From assembly GCA_029961685.1 (NCBI GenBank), contig JARWKL010000012.1, positions 14,419,227 through 14,483,226 on the forward strand: DNA of 64,000 nucleotides, in the 5' to 3' direction. Within the stretch, counting starts at the first letter, position 1; each line of letters begins with the position of its first letter. The DNA is from Aristolochia californica (taxonomy: Eukaryota > Streptophyta > Magnoliopsida > Piperales > Aristolochiaceae). The position numbers and the translations under genes are program-made. The notes beneath the pieces are model-generated. The model was not told the origin of the DNA, did no database searches, and saw nothing but the letters and a program-made list of their open reading frames with translations. Shown piece after piece: positions 1-9,637 of the stretch.

Positions 1-471
1 CTAACCAAGGATGACCAGGTGACAACAGTAGGATGCACACCAGCTGAGACCGTCTCTTCTTGAATGTCCCGTTCGAAATGCCACATTTTGGCTGCTACAA
101 AGACCTTTATAATGCTTCTATAGGGGATGACATGATATCTGCAAGCCCAAACTAAGTTTACTGCCTCATAAATGTATTGTGCCCTCCATACATGCCCAAC
201 CAGACAATAGGCAATGAGGAGGATGGTATAGGTCAAGAGAGCAGCAGGGACATTCAATATTTGCATTTGATTGTGGATATGCATTGTAGAGAGCAAAAGA
301 CGTCCATTCACAATCATGAGGCTGAACTTAAGAAAATCTAGCACAAAGCTGCCATACCTGATGATGTGCTCACAAAAAGCCACATACTTCGTCTGTTGAA
401 GGAATTTCTCCATCCATAGACCAATATGGTGTAGGCCTGAGGTGGTAGCAACAATGTTGCTATAAGTGTGC
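1..471 (-). pseudogene. Second PPR fragment captured in element C
   Basis: The minus strand carries an open stretch at about 1-240 reading LLTYTILLIAYCLVG, then IIKVFVAAKMWHFERDIQEE, then SAGVHPTVVTWSSLV at the very edge. This follows the 35-residue PPR pattern and looks most like the chloroplast PPR protein group of Arabidopsis At5g02830, from memory only. The link between this block and the upstream chimeric frame (about 240-471) is degenerate. The fragment is co-oriented with the element and continues beyond the window. Confidence 0.6.
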
Positions 472-1482
472 TTAGAGGATGCACGAAGAGCAGTGAGTGC
501 TCGCTGGTAAATGGCTGTAGCAGCAGCATGGAATTTGGTTTGAGTGTTCCTGCTCGGAAAAGCAATAGAGGACACATCCGGTTGAAGACCACTTTCGGTC
601 ACCCCATAGAAAAATTTGGGTGCAGTTAGTGGGGTCATCTTGTTGTTCATATGCAGGGATCATATAGTTCCATGTTACCAGATCGTTGCATGCCCTGTCA
701 GAACAAACTGGGTAGGCCTTTGCTGCCCAACCCAATGTTTTGTACACAAAAGCTTCAGAGTCAAAACCAAGACATGCAGTACTTTTTCCTTGTAGAAACA
801 TGTCTGTGGAGTGGAACGCATGAAATGTGGCATACCCTTTCATCATAAAAACAGAGAACCTAGAGTTCCCCGAGGGAAGACTCCTATCTGGCATTCTCTC
901 AAACATCTTCTCTGCATCCGGATGTCTGTAAGGGGAGGTCACTTCGGAGGACAACTCTCTGGATTTGCACTTCATCTCTGGGGTGGTACCTCCCTTGAAT
1001 CCATACAGTTTGCTACCCATGGCATGTGCCTGCAAATATTCATAATTACCGGGAGGAACATTGTGGCTGTCCGGAGCCTGTCCTCCCGAGAATATAAAGA
1101 CAGTGTGAATTTTTCGTGCCTCTTTGCAGTCTGCTGGAAGAACGGAAGTTGTGCCCAAGTCGGATTGCCATTGGGAGGGTGAGAGTGGTAGTGAGAGGGA
1201 GAGACGGATGTGTTCTTGATGGCGAGCGACAGCCATATGGGGCTTTGCCCCTTGGATTCTTGCCAAGACAGAGGCAGGTTGGGAATTTTTTGTTTGGTGG
1301 TTTGTCCCGTGGAAAGCCCCTACTGTTGGTTGAGCTGGACGCATAAGAGGTGGAGGTGGTGGGGAAAGAGGTGGCTGGTCGGAAGGCCGCAAAGGAGGCA
1401 TTGGGGGGGGGGGGGGGGGGGGGGGGGTGGCTGAGTGGAAGGTTTGCATGAAGTTCCTGGTAGAGGAGCATCTCGTTGCCAC
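472..1482 (-). CDS. Chimeric open frame: Gag proline-rich leader joined to PPR-like sequence
   Basis: This 336-codon frame has no internal stop. Residues about 1-60 are chromovirus Gag leader with a proline run coded by a C25 tract and the string RPSDQPPLSPPPPP, close to RPSDHPPPHPPP in element B. Residues about 175-270 look like degenerate plant organelle-type PPR sequence, with DAEKMFERMPDRSLPS and NDLVTWNYMIPAYEQQDD, both PLS-subclass style motifs. PPR proteins bind organellar RNA, but too few repeats remain here to expect that. Gag core, zinc knuckle and Pol are absent. The frame may or may not be expressed; length alone does not prove coding. Part of the residues between leader and PPR is unrecognised. 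Confidence 0.5.
   Translation of the reverse strand: MATRCSSTRNFMQTFHSATPPPPPPPPMPPLRPSDQPPLSPPPPPLMRPAQPTVGAFHGTNHQTKNSQPASVLARIQGAKPHMAVARHQEHIRLSLSLPLSPSQWQSDLGTTSVLPADCKEARKIHTVFIFSGGQAPDSHNVPPGNYEYLQAHAMGSKLYGFKGGTTPEMKCKSRELSSEVTSPYRHPDAEKMFERMPDRSLPSGNSRFSVFMMKGYATFHAFHSTDMFLQGKSTACLGFDSEAFVYKTLGWAAKAYPVCSDRACNDLVTWNYMIPAYEQQDDPTNCTQIFLWGDRKWSSTGCVLYCFSEQEHSNQIPCCCYSHLPASTHCSSCIL
1403..1427. repeat. G25 homopolymer
   Basis: Twenty-five consecutive G on the plus strand (C on the minus strand) lie in the proline-rich leader of the chimeric Gag-PPR frame, where CCC codes proline. Runs this long are slippage-prone in replication and sequencing, so exact length and downstream frame are uncertain. 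Confidence 0.9.
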
Positions 1483-1530
1483 TGAAGTTGGATAAGCTGG
1501 AGAAGAAGGTCCTGAATTTCGATACCATGT

Positions 1531-1950
1531 TGTTGGGTTCCCTAGCCATGGATCGAGTCACCCGACAATCTCCTCTAGCTTCCAGGTTTAATGATGATGA
1601 AGAGAATGTGCCTTTGGGTTCTTAGAGTGCCCAATGGTGGATGACGAACTTAGGGAGGAAGAAGGTGAGGGAATGCTGTGAGATTGAGCTTTCAAAGGAG
1701 TTCCACCAATTAAGCCTCGTGAGAGAGAGAACCCGATCTCATTTACCTATTGAACAATGCTTGATTTCATTCCAGAACTTGTCCTCCTTATAAAAGAGGA
1801 TTGGGGATGCCGCATACAAGCAAAGGCCACGCAATGGCCCACCAAATTAAAGGAAATTACATCTAACCCTGCTATTTTCATAAACCCAGAAATTACATAC
1901 TTTCGCGCCTGTGTCTACTAGTAACTCTAGATGTTATGGAATCCATAACA
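1531..1950 (-). repeat. 5' LTR of element C
   Basis: On the minus strand the 420-bp LTR starts TGTTATGGATTCCATAACAT and ends AGGGAACCCAACA, immediately followed by the PBS. Its first bases can encode VMDSITSRVTS, the usual Pol C-terminus of this group, and its last bases encode the Gag start TRSMAREPN. The same LTR type recurs in part at 37942-38212 (Q) and as a tail at 25486-25602 (B). Confidence 0.85.
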
Positions 1951-2070
1951 AATGTGGACTTCACTTGGGCTGCCCAGTTGGGAAGCAAGACCTCTTTCAG
2001 GATGCTGATTGAGGGATGTGGATTGGCCAATATTATGATTATGGAATTGTTAAGTCTATCTCTTAAAATG
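1951..2070. other. Unassigned DNA right of element C
   Basis: The first five bases (aatgt) would be the target-site duplicate of element C; its partner lies outside the window. The remainder shows no recognisable protein or repeat. Confidence 0.4.
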
Positions 2071-2560
2071 TTGTGCCTCATCTATAGTGAGGAATAAGGA
2101 CCTTGTTAGGAGACCAAAAAAATTATGTCTTTGGGTAAGGCAACCATAATGACCTTGTATGTAATTGGTAACCATAAGGATCTTGTTGGATGACCAACAA
2201 TGGTATGTGTATGTGTAAGGCAGCCGTAAGGACCTTGTTGAAAAATCAATAGGGGTATGTGCATGTGAGTAGAACAACTACTATATAAATTCTGTAAATG
2301 TTGTGCCTCATCTATACTGAGGGGTAGTGACCTTGATGGGAAATCAAAAGGGGTATGTGTGAGCGAGTAGAATAACTACTATATAACCTCTAGAAATATC
2401 GTGCCTCATCTATATTGAGTAAGGACCTGGGATATGTGTGTGTGAGTAGAAAAAGTTACTATTTTAACTTTGGAAATGTCGTGTCTCATCTATAATGAGA
2501 GGTAAAGATCTTGTTGAACAATTAACAAAGCTATGTGTGTGTAAAAGAATACAAGTACAA
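2071..2560. repeat. Degenerate tandem repeat
   Basis: The phrase TTGTGCCTCATCTATA (or close variants) recurs at about 2071, 2301, 2399 and 2479, each followed by AAGGACCTTGTTG-like sequence, a GTATGTGTGTG tract and AGTAGAACAACTACTATATAA. Between the first two copies the sub-phrase AAGGA(C/T)CTTGTTGG recurs about every 55-60 bp. Spacing is irregular, so this is an old minisatellite or the repeated part of an unrecognised element. Confidence 0.65.
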
Positions 2561-4414
2561 GAGAAAAATGTTAATTAGGACTAAGGAATGGAAAGTTAAC
2601 ATAGTTTGTAAACATGAGTATAATAAGGACCCTAGTAGAGGGCATGGACCTGGTTGAGTATTCAACAAGGCATATCATGAGATAGTGTCACAAAAAAATT
2701 CTTATGTTTCACAAGATCTAGTAGCACATATATCTCTATAATTGAAAATTTGAGGATGAATTGGATTCACTTTTATGCTATATAACCTTCATGAGTGAAT
2801 CCATGGTGTTAATGCAATGATACTTGCATGAGTGTATACATAGAATTGTTTAATGGTTGAGGTATGTAGGAATTCTAAGTTGAGTTAAATGATAAAATTT
2901 TATAGGAGGAGTAAGTTTTAGGTTTGAATATGTGTCGTCTTTTGTAGTGTTAAATAATGTTTTTTTTTAAATTCCTATTTGGTTTTGAAGTTTTTCTGTG
3001 ACCAGAAGTAGAACATATTGGGCGATATCTCACCCACCTATGTGGATACTTTTTCAAGGAATAAGGGAGTTGGAAAGCTTGATTCATACATGGGCAGAAA
3101 CATTTGAGGAGCCATAAGTAGGAGATTTGGTAGGTGTAAGAGTTTGAGTTTGTTAGACAATTATATGCTTTTAAATTACAGTTGAAGAGTTTGTACCCAG
3201 GATATCTAGAACGTGTACTATGTATGGTGTAAAGTAAGGAGTCTTCCACTTAGTCTTTCAAAGTCAGTATACTTTTTTGTAAACATAGGAGTATTCCTTT
3301 GAGAGTATGATAATATGACAGGTATCATAATGTTAAAGTGATGTAAGTAGTGATTTTTTTTACCACTTAAAGGAGCGTCGTTTCCCATGTTCTATGAGTT
3401 ATAATTTGGGTGTGACATTTCTAATCTGATTGATTGATCATTACTTTTCATTGATCTATCATTGAGCTGTCAGCTTTTTGCAAATGACCAAATAACGACT
3501 AGTTTGCCTTGGGGAAGCTATATATACCCCAAAAGCATGCCTTAGCATAGTTATTAAGCATTTATTTGAAAACCAACCATATTCAAACATTCAACACTTA
3601 CAATCTATTTCAAAGTCAATTTTGAGAGAAAAAGAGCTAGAGACTTTGAAAAAATCCCATTTAGACAAATTTCTCATTGCTTCACTTTCTATCAAGCTCT
3701 TAAATGATCTTCATCCTTGCTTCAAAGTTGAAGGCTTAAAAATTTTTCATGAACAGATTTTTTTTTAACATATGTCATGAAATTGAGCTCTCCACTATCA
3801 AGCTCTTCCAATTCTAAGTTGGTATAGAAAACCTTGAGTAGGTTTGGGTATATGCCAAGGTTACCCTCCAATAGGCCAAAATAAGGCCCAAAAACTTCAT
3901 CAAATCTTTCAATCTCTCATCTACAAAGCCCAAGGTCTAGTTTGGTGGGTTCTACCATGCTTCTATCTAAAAACAATTTCACGTACCGGCTCCATTGACT
4001 TTTGGAGTGAAAATGTCCCCTCCAATCAAGCATTTCGAAGTAGTTCTCTTTGTTTTGGGGCCACTTCCTTTCTTGTTGTCTTCTTGGTGCAAACCACGGT
4101 GAGAATTCCAAAAATGAGCAGAGAGATGCAGTGGAAAACTTTGGCCAAGATGAAAATCATTCCCAATGGGGCACACAAGATCAGAGATGGGTTTTACAAG
4201 TGGAAATGATTTGAACTTGGATCAAGTGCTAATTAGTTGAGGGAATGGCTGATGAAGGGTTTTTTGGAAGCTTTGGAAGACTCAAAATGAGTTCTTAGGT
4301 TTTTAAAATGATTTTTTAGCCTTATATGAAGTCAGGAAATTCCGTGGTTGATCAATCATTCAAGTATGCAATGATCGATCATGCCATATGAAAAATTTCC
4401 AGTTTGGTGTTTCC
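2561..4414. other. Unclassified AT-rich DNA
   Basis: No domain is recognisable on either strand. At 3525-3540 a TATATATACCCC box is followed by AT-rich sequence resembling an LTR promoter and leader, and GATTGATCATT / GATCGATCATG motifs occur near 3430 and 4360. The 121-codon frame at 3844-4209 has no recognisable motif and I do not call it a gene. Confidence 0.4.
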
Positions 4415-4791
4415 TGTTGGAAGACACATCGAAGTGGCATCAATGTAATTACCTTCCCCTTGTAAAGAAGGTAATTTATAGGTATTCTCATAAGGATGGC
4501 ACATGGGTGTAATTATCTAAGAAGATTTATGTCTACTTATGTCTTTTCCTTTTCAAAATTTGTAGCCCTCAAGGCATCATAGTCATTATATACTTCCTTC
4601 CACATATATAAATAGATGCTCAAGTCTCCCCTCTCCTCTCTCAAATTCGTCCTTAGAATTGTCTCCTCTCCCAAGCTCTCTCTCTCCATCACTCTAGCCA
4701 AGTTCTCTCTTCTTTCTCTCTTCTCATTTCTTGTCTTAGTTTTCTTCCATTCCTTTTTAACGAACTTGGTCGAGGACCTTGTCATGGGATT
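4415..4791 (+). repeat. 5' LTR of G, first part
   Basis: TGTTGGAAGACACATC starts the LTR; a CT-rich stretch (4620-4740) typical of the copia LTR transcription start region follows. It ends at ggatt, one copy of the near-duplicated target of F (ggatt/ggatc). Confidence 0.7.
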
Positions 4792-5344
4792 TGTTAAATT
4801 TATGGAAAAGAGAAATAATTTATTGATTTAATTAACTTATTCTAATTAGAGTACATGAACCTCTATTTATAATAGAGAAAGGTAGTAGAGTCCAATTACA
4901 ATAAAACTACATTTGTCCCAATTACACCCAAACTCTAACACTTAAAGGTAAGCCCTAGCATAATTAAATAACTCAATATAAATAGAAGACAAACATAACT
5001 CAAACAAGAACTCTTCTATGACATGACTATAAGATAAAGATGCCAACTCATGGTTATCTTTGTGAGTACTTCTTAATCTTCCAACTAGCTTGTGCTTATC
5101 TTTGTGAGTCCTTCTTGATCTTCCAACTTATGTGATAAGGATGTCATCTCGTGGTAATCATGGTGGGTCCTACTTCTTATGTTCTTGGGCCCATCTTGTG
5201 GGCCTTCCTTGGTCCTATGGCCCATCTTATAATACTCTTAGATATGTGGGCATTCGTTGGTCATATGGGTAGGAGCCCATCTTATAATACTCTTAGATAT
5301 GTGGGCATTCGTTGGTTATATGGGTAAGAGCCCATCTTTCAAAA
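4792..5344 (-). repeat. 3' LTR of F
   Basis: The plus strand starts TGTTAAATTTATGGAAAAGAG and ends CATCTTTCAAAA. A segment of about 56 bp (CTTATAATACTCTTAGATATG...) is tandemly duplicated at about 5228-5338, and a TTTGTGAGT...CTTGATCTTCCAAC unit is repeated at about 5060-5130. Same LTR family as L, S, DD and X. Confidence 0.85.
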
Positions 5345-5461
5345 CTCTCCCTCAAGTTGGGGGTGAGAGAACATCATGAACTCCCAGCTTGCTGCAAATG
5401 ATGTGTAGATTTTTTTTGTATATAAGGGTAATGATCCCAACTTGAACCAAATATCATAGAT

Positions 5462-5466
5462 GTAGC
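5462..5466. repeat. Left target-site duplicate of A (GTAGC)
   Basis: GTAGC directly precedes the 5' LTR of A and is repeated exactly at 10664-10668 directly after the 3' LTR. Confidence 0.93.
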
Positions 5467-5879
5467 TATTATGGACTCTATAGCATCACGAGTTACCAAC
5501 AGGCATAGGAATTAATGAATGTGTTTTTCAATTTCCATGTAATTGTTTCTTGGTTTAGTTTTGTCTTTGGTTTGGGTTGGTTTAGCATGTATTGGTTTGA
5601 ACCATTGACCCAAGAGGTCTTTAGGGTTTTGGACGTCCTCCACCCTATTTAAGGGGACGGCTAGGGTAATGAAGATTATCAATTGAGTTCACTTTAGTTA
5701 ACATAATTTAGATAAACAGGTCAAGAGCTCCTTCAAGCTCTCTTCCGTTTTTCCCCCAATTCTCCTTTCTGAAAATCAATTCCCTTCAACCCCTCATTCC
5801 ATCTCAACGTCAAGTAAGGTAATGGAAGTAAGAGAAGAGAGGAGGGTGACAAGATCCATGGCTCGTGAGGATCCTAACA
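5467..5879 (+). repeat. 5' LTR of A
   Basis: It starts TATTATGGACTC (the canonical TG is mutated to TA here but intact in the 3' copy) and ends GATCCTAACA. CTATTTAAGGGG near 5643 is a likely TATA region. The Gag ATG at 5822 lies inside the LTR, 58 bp before its end. Confidence 0.93.
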
Positions 5880-6697
5880 ACGTGGTATCAGACAGATCCA
5901 CCCTCGGTGATTCCTCTTCTCCAGAGGACATACGTCAAGTCCTTTCAGAACTTCAACAACGATCCACTCTTCAAGGTACTGAAATTTCTCACATCAATAC
6001 TACCTTACAAACTCTGGAATCATCTCTACAATCCATCCTCCGACAACTTGCTGCACTTCAAGCACCAACGCCACCACCAGCAACCAATTTTCAACTACAA
6101 CAAGTTCCCCACCAACAATTCACGCCACCACCACATCCACCCCTGCGCCAACCAATGGGTTCAATGACCACTCACGCACAAGCACCATCAACGATTCCCA
6201 GGTACTTTAAACTTAACTTTCCTACATATGATGGCTCTAAAGATCCTTTACTGTGGTTCACGAAATGTGAACAATTCTTTTATCATCAACAAACGGTGGA
6301 AATGGACAAAGTTACTTTGGCCGCCTACCACATGCTCGATGATGCGCTCATGTGGTTCCATCACTACCGAAATGTCCATTCCATTCAGGAGTGGCTGCAC
6401 TTTAAACATGCTTGCCAGTTGAGGTTCGGACCTTCAGCTAGCAGCAACCCAGTGGGGGAATTGATCAACTACAAACAGACCAGCACCTTAGAAGTTTACC
6501 AAAAAACGTTCCAAGAAAGGTTGGCCAGAGCTAGTGAATTTGTTCCTCCTCACCTACATGTTCAGATTTTTAATGCTGGATTGACAGAGGCAGTCAGATT
6601 GGAAGTGGAATTACTGGGTCCGACAAATTTGGACTCAGCAATGAATTATGCCAGGGCTGTGGAGCACAAACAGAGAGTTCTAAAAGAGTCTTTATAA
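5822..6697 (+). pseudogene. gag: A gag, N-terminal and core part
   Basis: The 291-codon frame starts in the LTR with a basic segment (RRVTRSMARED), crosses the PBS, then has a predicted helical segment with many Q and L (residues about 30-85), a proline-rich linker (about 85-125) and the Gag core from about 130, with FPTYDGSKDPLLWF and LAAYHMLDDALMWFHHY, typical of plant Ty3 retrotransposon Gag. Gag would form the cytoplasmic virus-like particle. The frame stops at 6697; the zinc knuckle follows in another frame after about 90 degenerate bases, so a frameshift separates them. Confidence 0.9.
5883..5895 (+). other. Primer-binding site of A
   Basis: TGGTATCAGACAG starts three bases after the LTR and matches the complement of the plant initiator tRNA-Met 3' end over its first ten bases. 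It is also read as codons of Gag (VVSD), an unusual double use. Confidence 0.85.
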
Positions 6698-6785
6698 AGA
6701 AAACCATTTAAATAGAATACAGGGTACTGCATCTAGTCCACGTTTTGGGTCCTCTGCCCCTAACCGAGCAGATCAGGCTACTAGT

Positions 6786-7620
6786 GTGCCTCCACACTCT
6801 ATGCCACGTAAATTTTTGACTAAACAGGAAATGGAAGCTCGAAAGGCAAAGGGCCTATGTTTTAATTGTGACGAACAATTCCTGCCCGGACATACCTGTA
6901 AACGTTTATTCAGTATTGAATTGTTGGAAGAAGATTCAGAAGAGCTTCTTGAAAATGAAATTGTTGAAGAGGTACAACAGGAAGCAGAGCTCTCCCTCCA
7001 TGCCATGCATGGCCTACGTAGTTCTAATACCATGAAGGTAAAGGCCAGGTTACATCATCTCATGCTACTTGCTTTAGTTGATTCGGGGCAGCACACATAA
7101 TTTTATCAGTGAACCAGCCGCGCAACAATTGGGATTGGAAATTCAACAACAAAGGGGACTCTCAGTTTCAGTGGCCAATGGGGCCAAAATTGCTAGCGTG
7201 GGGTTATGTGCTAACACCCCTTTCACCATTGAGGGGCATTCCTTTCAGGCAGATTTACTAGTCATTCCATTGGCTGGATTTGATTTGGTGCTTGGGGTCA
7301 AATGGCTCCAGTTATTAGGACCGATATTATGGGACTTTCAGGCTCGGACTATGACATTTTCAGCACCACAGGGCCAGATTACATTACAAGGCATTGTGGC
7401 ACAGGTCCCTAACGCACTTCACACTTTGCATATTCAACACACGGGTGATGATCAGTTAGCTCCTTTACTTACAACATTTGCGGATTTATTTAATGACCCT
7501 ACAGGTCTACCACCAGTGCGTCATTGCGATCACCGCATTCGTTTAAAGTTGGGAACTGATCCAGTAGTGGTGCGGCCTTATCGTTACCCGCATATCCAGA
7601 AAGATGAAATGGAACGATAG
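6786..7620 (+). pseudogene. A zinc knuckle, aspartic protease and start of RT, frameshifted
   Basis: The first frame (6786-7100) carries a nucleocapsid knuckle, CFNCDEQFLPGHTC at 6858-6899: cysteine spacing is normal, the usual ninth-position histidine is leucine, and a histidine remains at position 12. An acidic linker follows, then the protease active site LVDSG. An extra G in the GGGG run at 7085-7088 moves the rest of the protease into the next frame (7078-7620; THNFISEPAA, then FDLVLGVKWL). That frame continues towards RT (VVRPYRYPHIQKDE) and ends at TAG 7618-7620, an in-frame stop since the next segment is in the same frame. Confidence 0.9.
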
Positions 7621-7623
7621 TGC

Positions 7624-8382
7624 ATGCATATACTCGCTCAGGATGTGATCCAGCCCAGTCGATCTCCTTTCTCCTCACCAGTGTTACTTGTACGCAAAAA
7701 AGATAAATCTTGGAGATTTTGTGTCGACTATAGGCAACTCAACTTGCACACAGTTAAAGACAAGTTCCCCATTCCAGTCGTGGACGAGTTGCTGGATGAG
7801 TTACATGGTGCTACAATTTTTACCAAATTAAATTTGAAATCGGGCTATCATCAAATACGAGTTCACCAGGCGGATGTGGAGAAGACTGCCTTCCGCACAC
7901 ATCACGGTCATTTCGAGTTCCTCGTCATGCCCTTCGGTCTCTCCAATGCACCATCCACCTTTCAGGCCCTCATGAATGAGGTCTTTTCATCACTTTTGCG
8001 CCACTATGTGTTAGTCTTTTTTGATGACATTCTGGTCTACAGCAAAAATTGGGAAGAACATCTCCACCACCTCCACCAGGTATTTACCATTCTACGCTCT
8101 CATCATTTGGTTTTGAATAAATCAAAATGTTCTATGGGTACATCTGAGGTGGCATATTTGGGCCACGTCATATCAGCTGTGGGCGTGAAAGTTGACCAGA
8201 GCAAGATACAGGCAGTTACAGATTGGCCGATTCCCACCTCCACTACAGCATTAAAGGGATTTTTGGGCTTAGCGGGATATTATAGAAAATTTATCCAATC
8301 TTATGGCCAGATAGCAGCACCACTCAACAACCTGCTAAAAAAAGGCCTTCCACTGGTCTTCTTCAGCAGAACAGGCCTTTAA
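7624..8382 (+). pseudogene. A reverse transcriptase
   Basis: The 252 codons hold the RT palm and fingers: [55 protein letters not shown] and the catalytic [10 protein letters not shown], followed by the connection ([22 protein letters not shown]). All catalytic aspartates are present. The frame is lost at a run of seven A near 8337-8343, after which RNase H continues in another frame. RT would copy element RNA within the cytoplasmic particle. Confidence 0.93.
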
Positions 8383-9637
8383 CCTGTTAAAGGAGGCCTT
8401 AGCCTCAGCGCCAGTCCTACAATTACCAGATTTTGAGGCAGAATTTGTGGTGGAATGTGATGCCTCCGGAGGAGGTATAGGGGCAGTGTTACAACAATTG
8501 GGACACCCCATTGCTTATTTCAGCCGTCAGTTGGGACAACACCACCATAAGTTAGTTGCATATGAGAGGGAATTGATTGGGTTAGCCAAGGCTGTCCAAC
8601 ATTGGGGAAGACCATTTCTCATTCGTACAGATCATTGCAGCCTCAAGTATCTTCTTGAACAGTGCCTTACCACATCTCCACAGCAGCATTGGTTAACTAA
8701 ACTCATGGGCTTCGATTTTACGGTTCATTATAAGCCAGGTAGTTCGAATTTGGGGGCTGATGCCTTATCACGTCGGGATATTTCCGCCACTCAAATTTAT
8801 GCTATCAGTCACCCACGTGCATTGCTATTAGGTTCTATTTGTGAGGAAGTAAATCAATATCCGGATCTCATGTCATTATATCAAGATATTCAACAGGGGA
8901 CAACTGCTCCTCATTGGATGATTCGGGATCGTCTCATTCTCTACAAAAACATGATCTTTTTGCATAATACATCCCCACTTCTTCACACCATCCTGTCCTC
9001 TATCCATGATAGCACACATGAGGGTTTACAGAAAACATATTTCCGAATCAGTCGGGACTTTTATTGGAAGGGCATGAAGAGCACAATTGTTGATTATGTA
9101 GCTGCTTGTCAGATTTGTCAAAGAAATAAGGTCGAATCTTTAAGTCCAGCCGGCCTACTGCAACCTCTGCAACTACCATCTCAAATCTGGTATGATATTT
9201 CCATGGACTTCATTGCTAGTCTTCCCATTTCATCAGGTAAATCGGTGATATTCGTCGTCGTTGATCGGTTTTCAAAATATGGGCACTTCCTTGCTTTGGC
9301 GCATCCATATACTGCTGCTCAGGTCGCTCAATTATTTATGGACAACATTGTCCGATTACATGGAATTCCCTCATCCATTATCAGTGACAGGGATGCCATT
9401 TTTACCAGTCTCTTTTGGAAGGAATTATTCAAATTACAGGGCACCCAATTGGCATTTTTGTCTGCCTATCATCCACAAACGGACGGCCAAACAGAGGTTG
9501 TCAATCGCACGATTGAAATGTATCTTCGTTGTTTTGTGGGAGACGCACCTAGAAGATGGGTGAAATGGCTTTCATGGGCAGAATTTTGCTATACACATCT
9601 TACCACACAGCACTGGGTACTACTCCTTTCAGGGTAG
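8383..9637 (+). pseudogene. A RNase H and integrase core
   Basis: From about 8395 the frame holds RNase H (VVECDASGGGIGAVL, YERELIGLAKAVQHW, RTDHCSLKYLLEQ, GADALSRRD), then the integrase HHCC zinc region (HDSTHEG ... CQICQRNK) and the DDE core (SMDFIASLP, SDRDAIF, then DGQTEVVNR). A one-base loss near 9590 breaks the frame after AEFCY; the rest continues in 9556-10299. RNase H removes template RNA and integrase inserts the cDNA into nuclear DNA. Confidence 0.93.

Larger units (their letters stand above)
1..1950 (-). mobile_element. Element C: chromovirus 5' end with captured PPR sequence (cut by window edge)
   Basis: Read on the minus strand this is an LTR (1531-1950), a primer-binding site just left of it (ATGGTATCGAAAT near 1518-1530), a Gag start coding TRSMAREPNN across the LTR end, and a proline-rich Gag leader. 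Instead of Gag core and Pol, the sequence then continues into PPR-like host sequence up to the window edge. LTR end, PBS context and proline-rich leader match element B at 25486-26077, so I place both in one family. The 3' half lies outside the window. The host segments have the same sense as the element, which favours capture over insertion next to a gene. Confidence 0.75.

Noticed and set aside
1046..1561. 171-codon minus-strand frame as a separate protein
   Set aside because: It overlaps the 472-1482 frame; its start is the Gag N-terminus but the rest is a shifted reading of the same proline-rich leader. The break is probably the C25 run.
3844..4209. 121-codon open frame as a host gene
   Set aside because: No recognisable domain, both strands have overlapping frames of similar length, and it lies in AT-rich repeat-like DNA.
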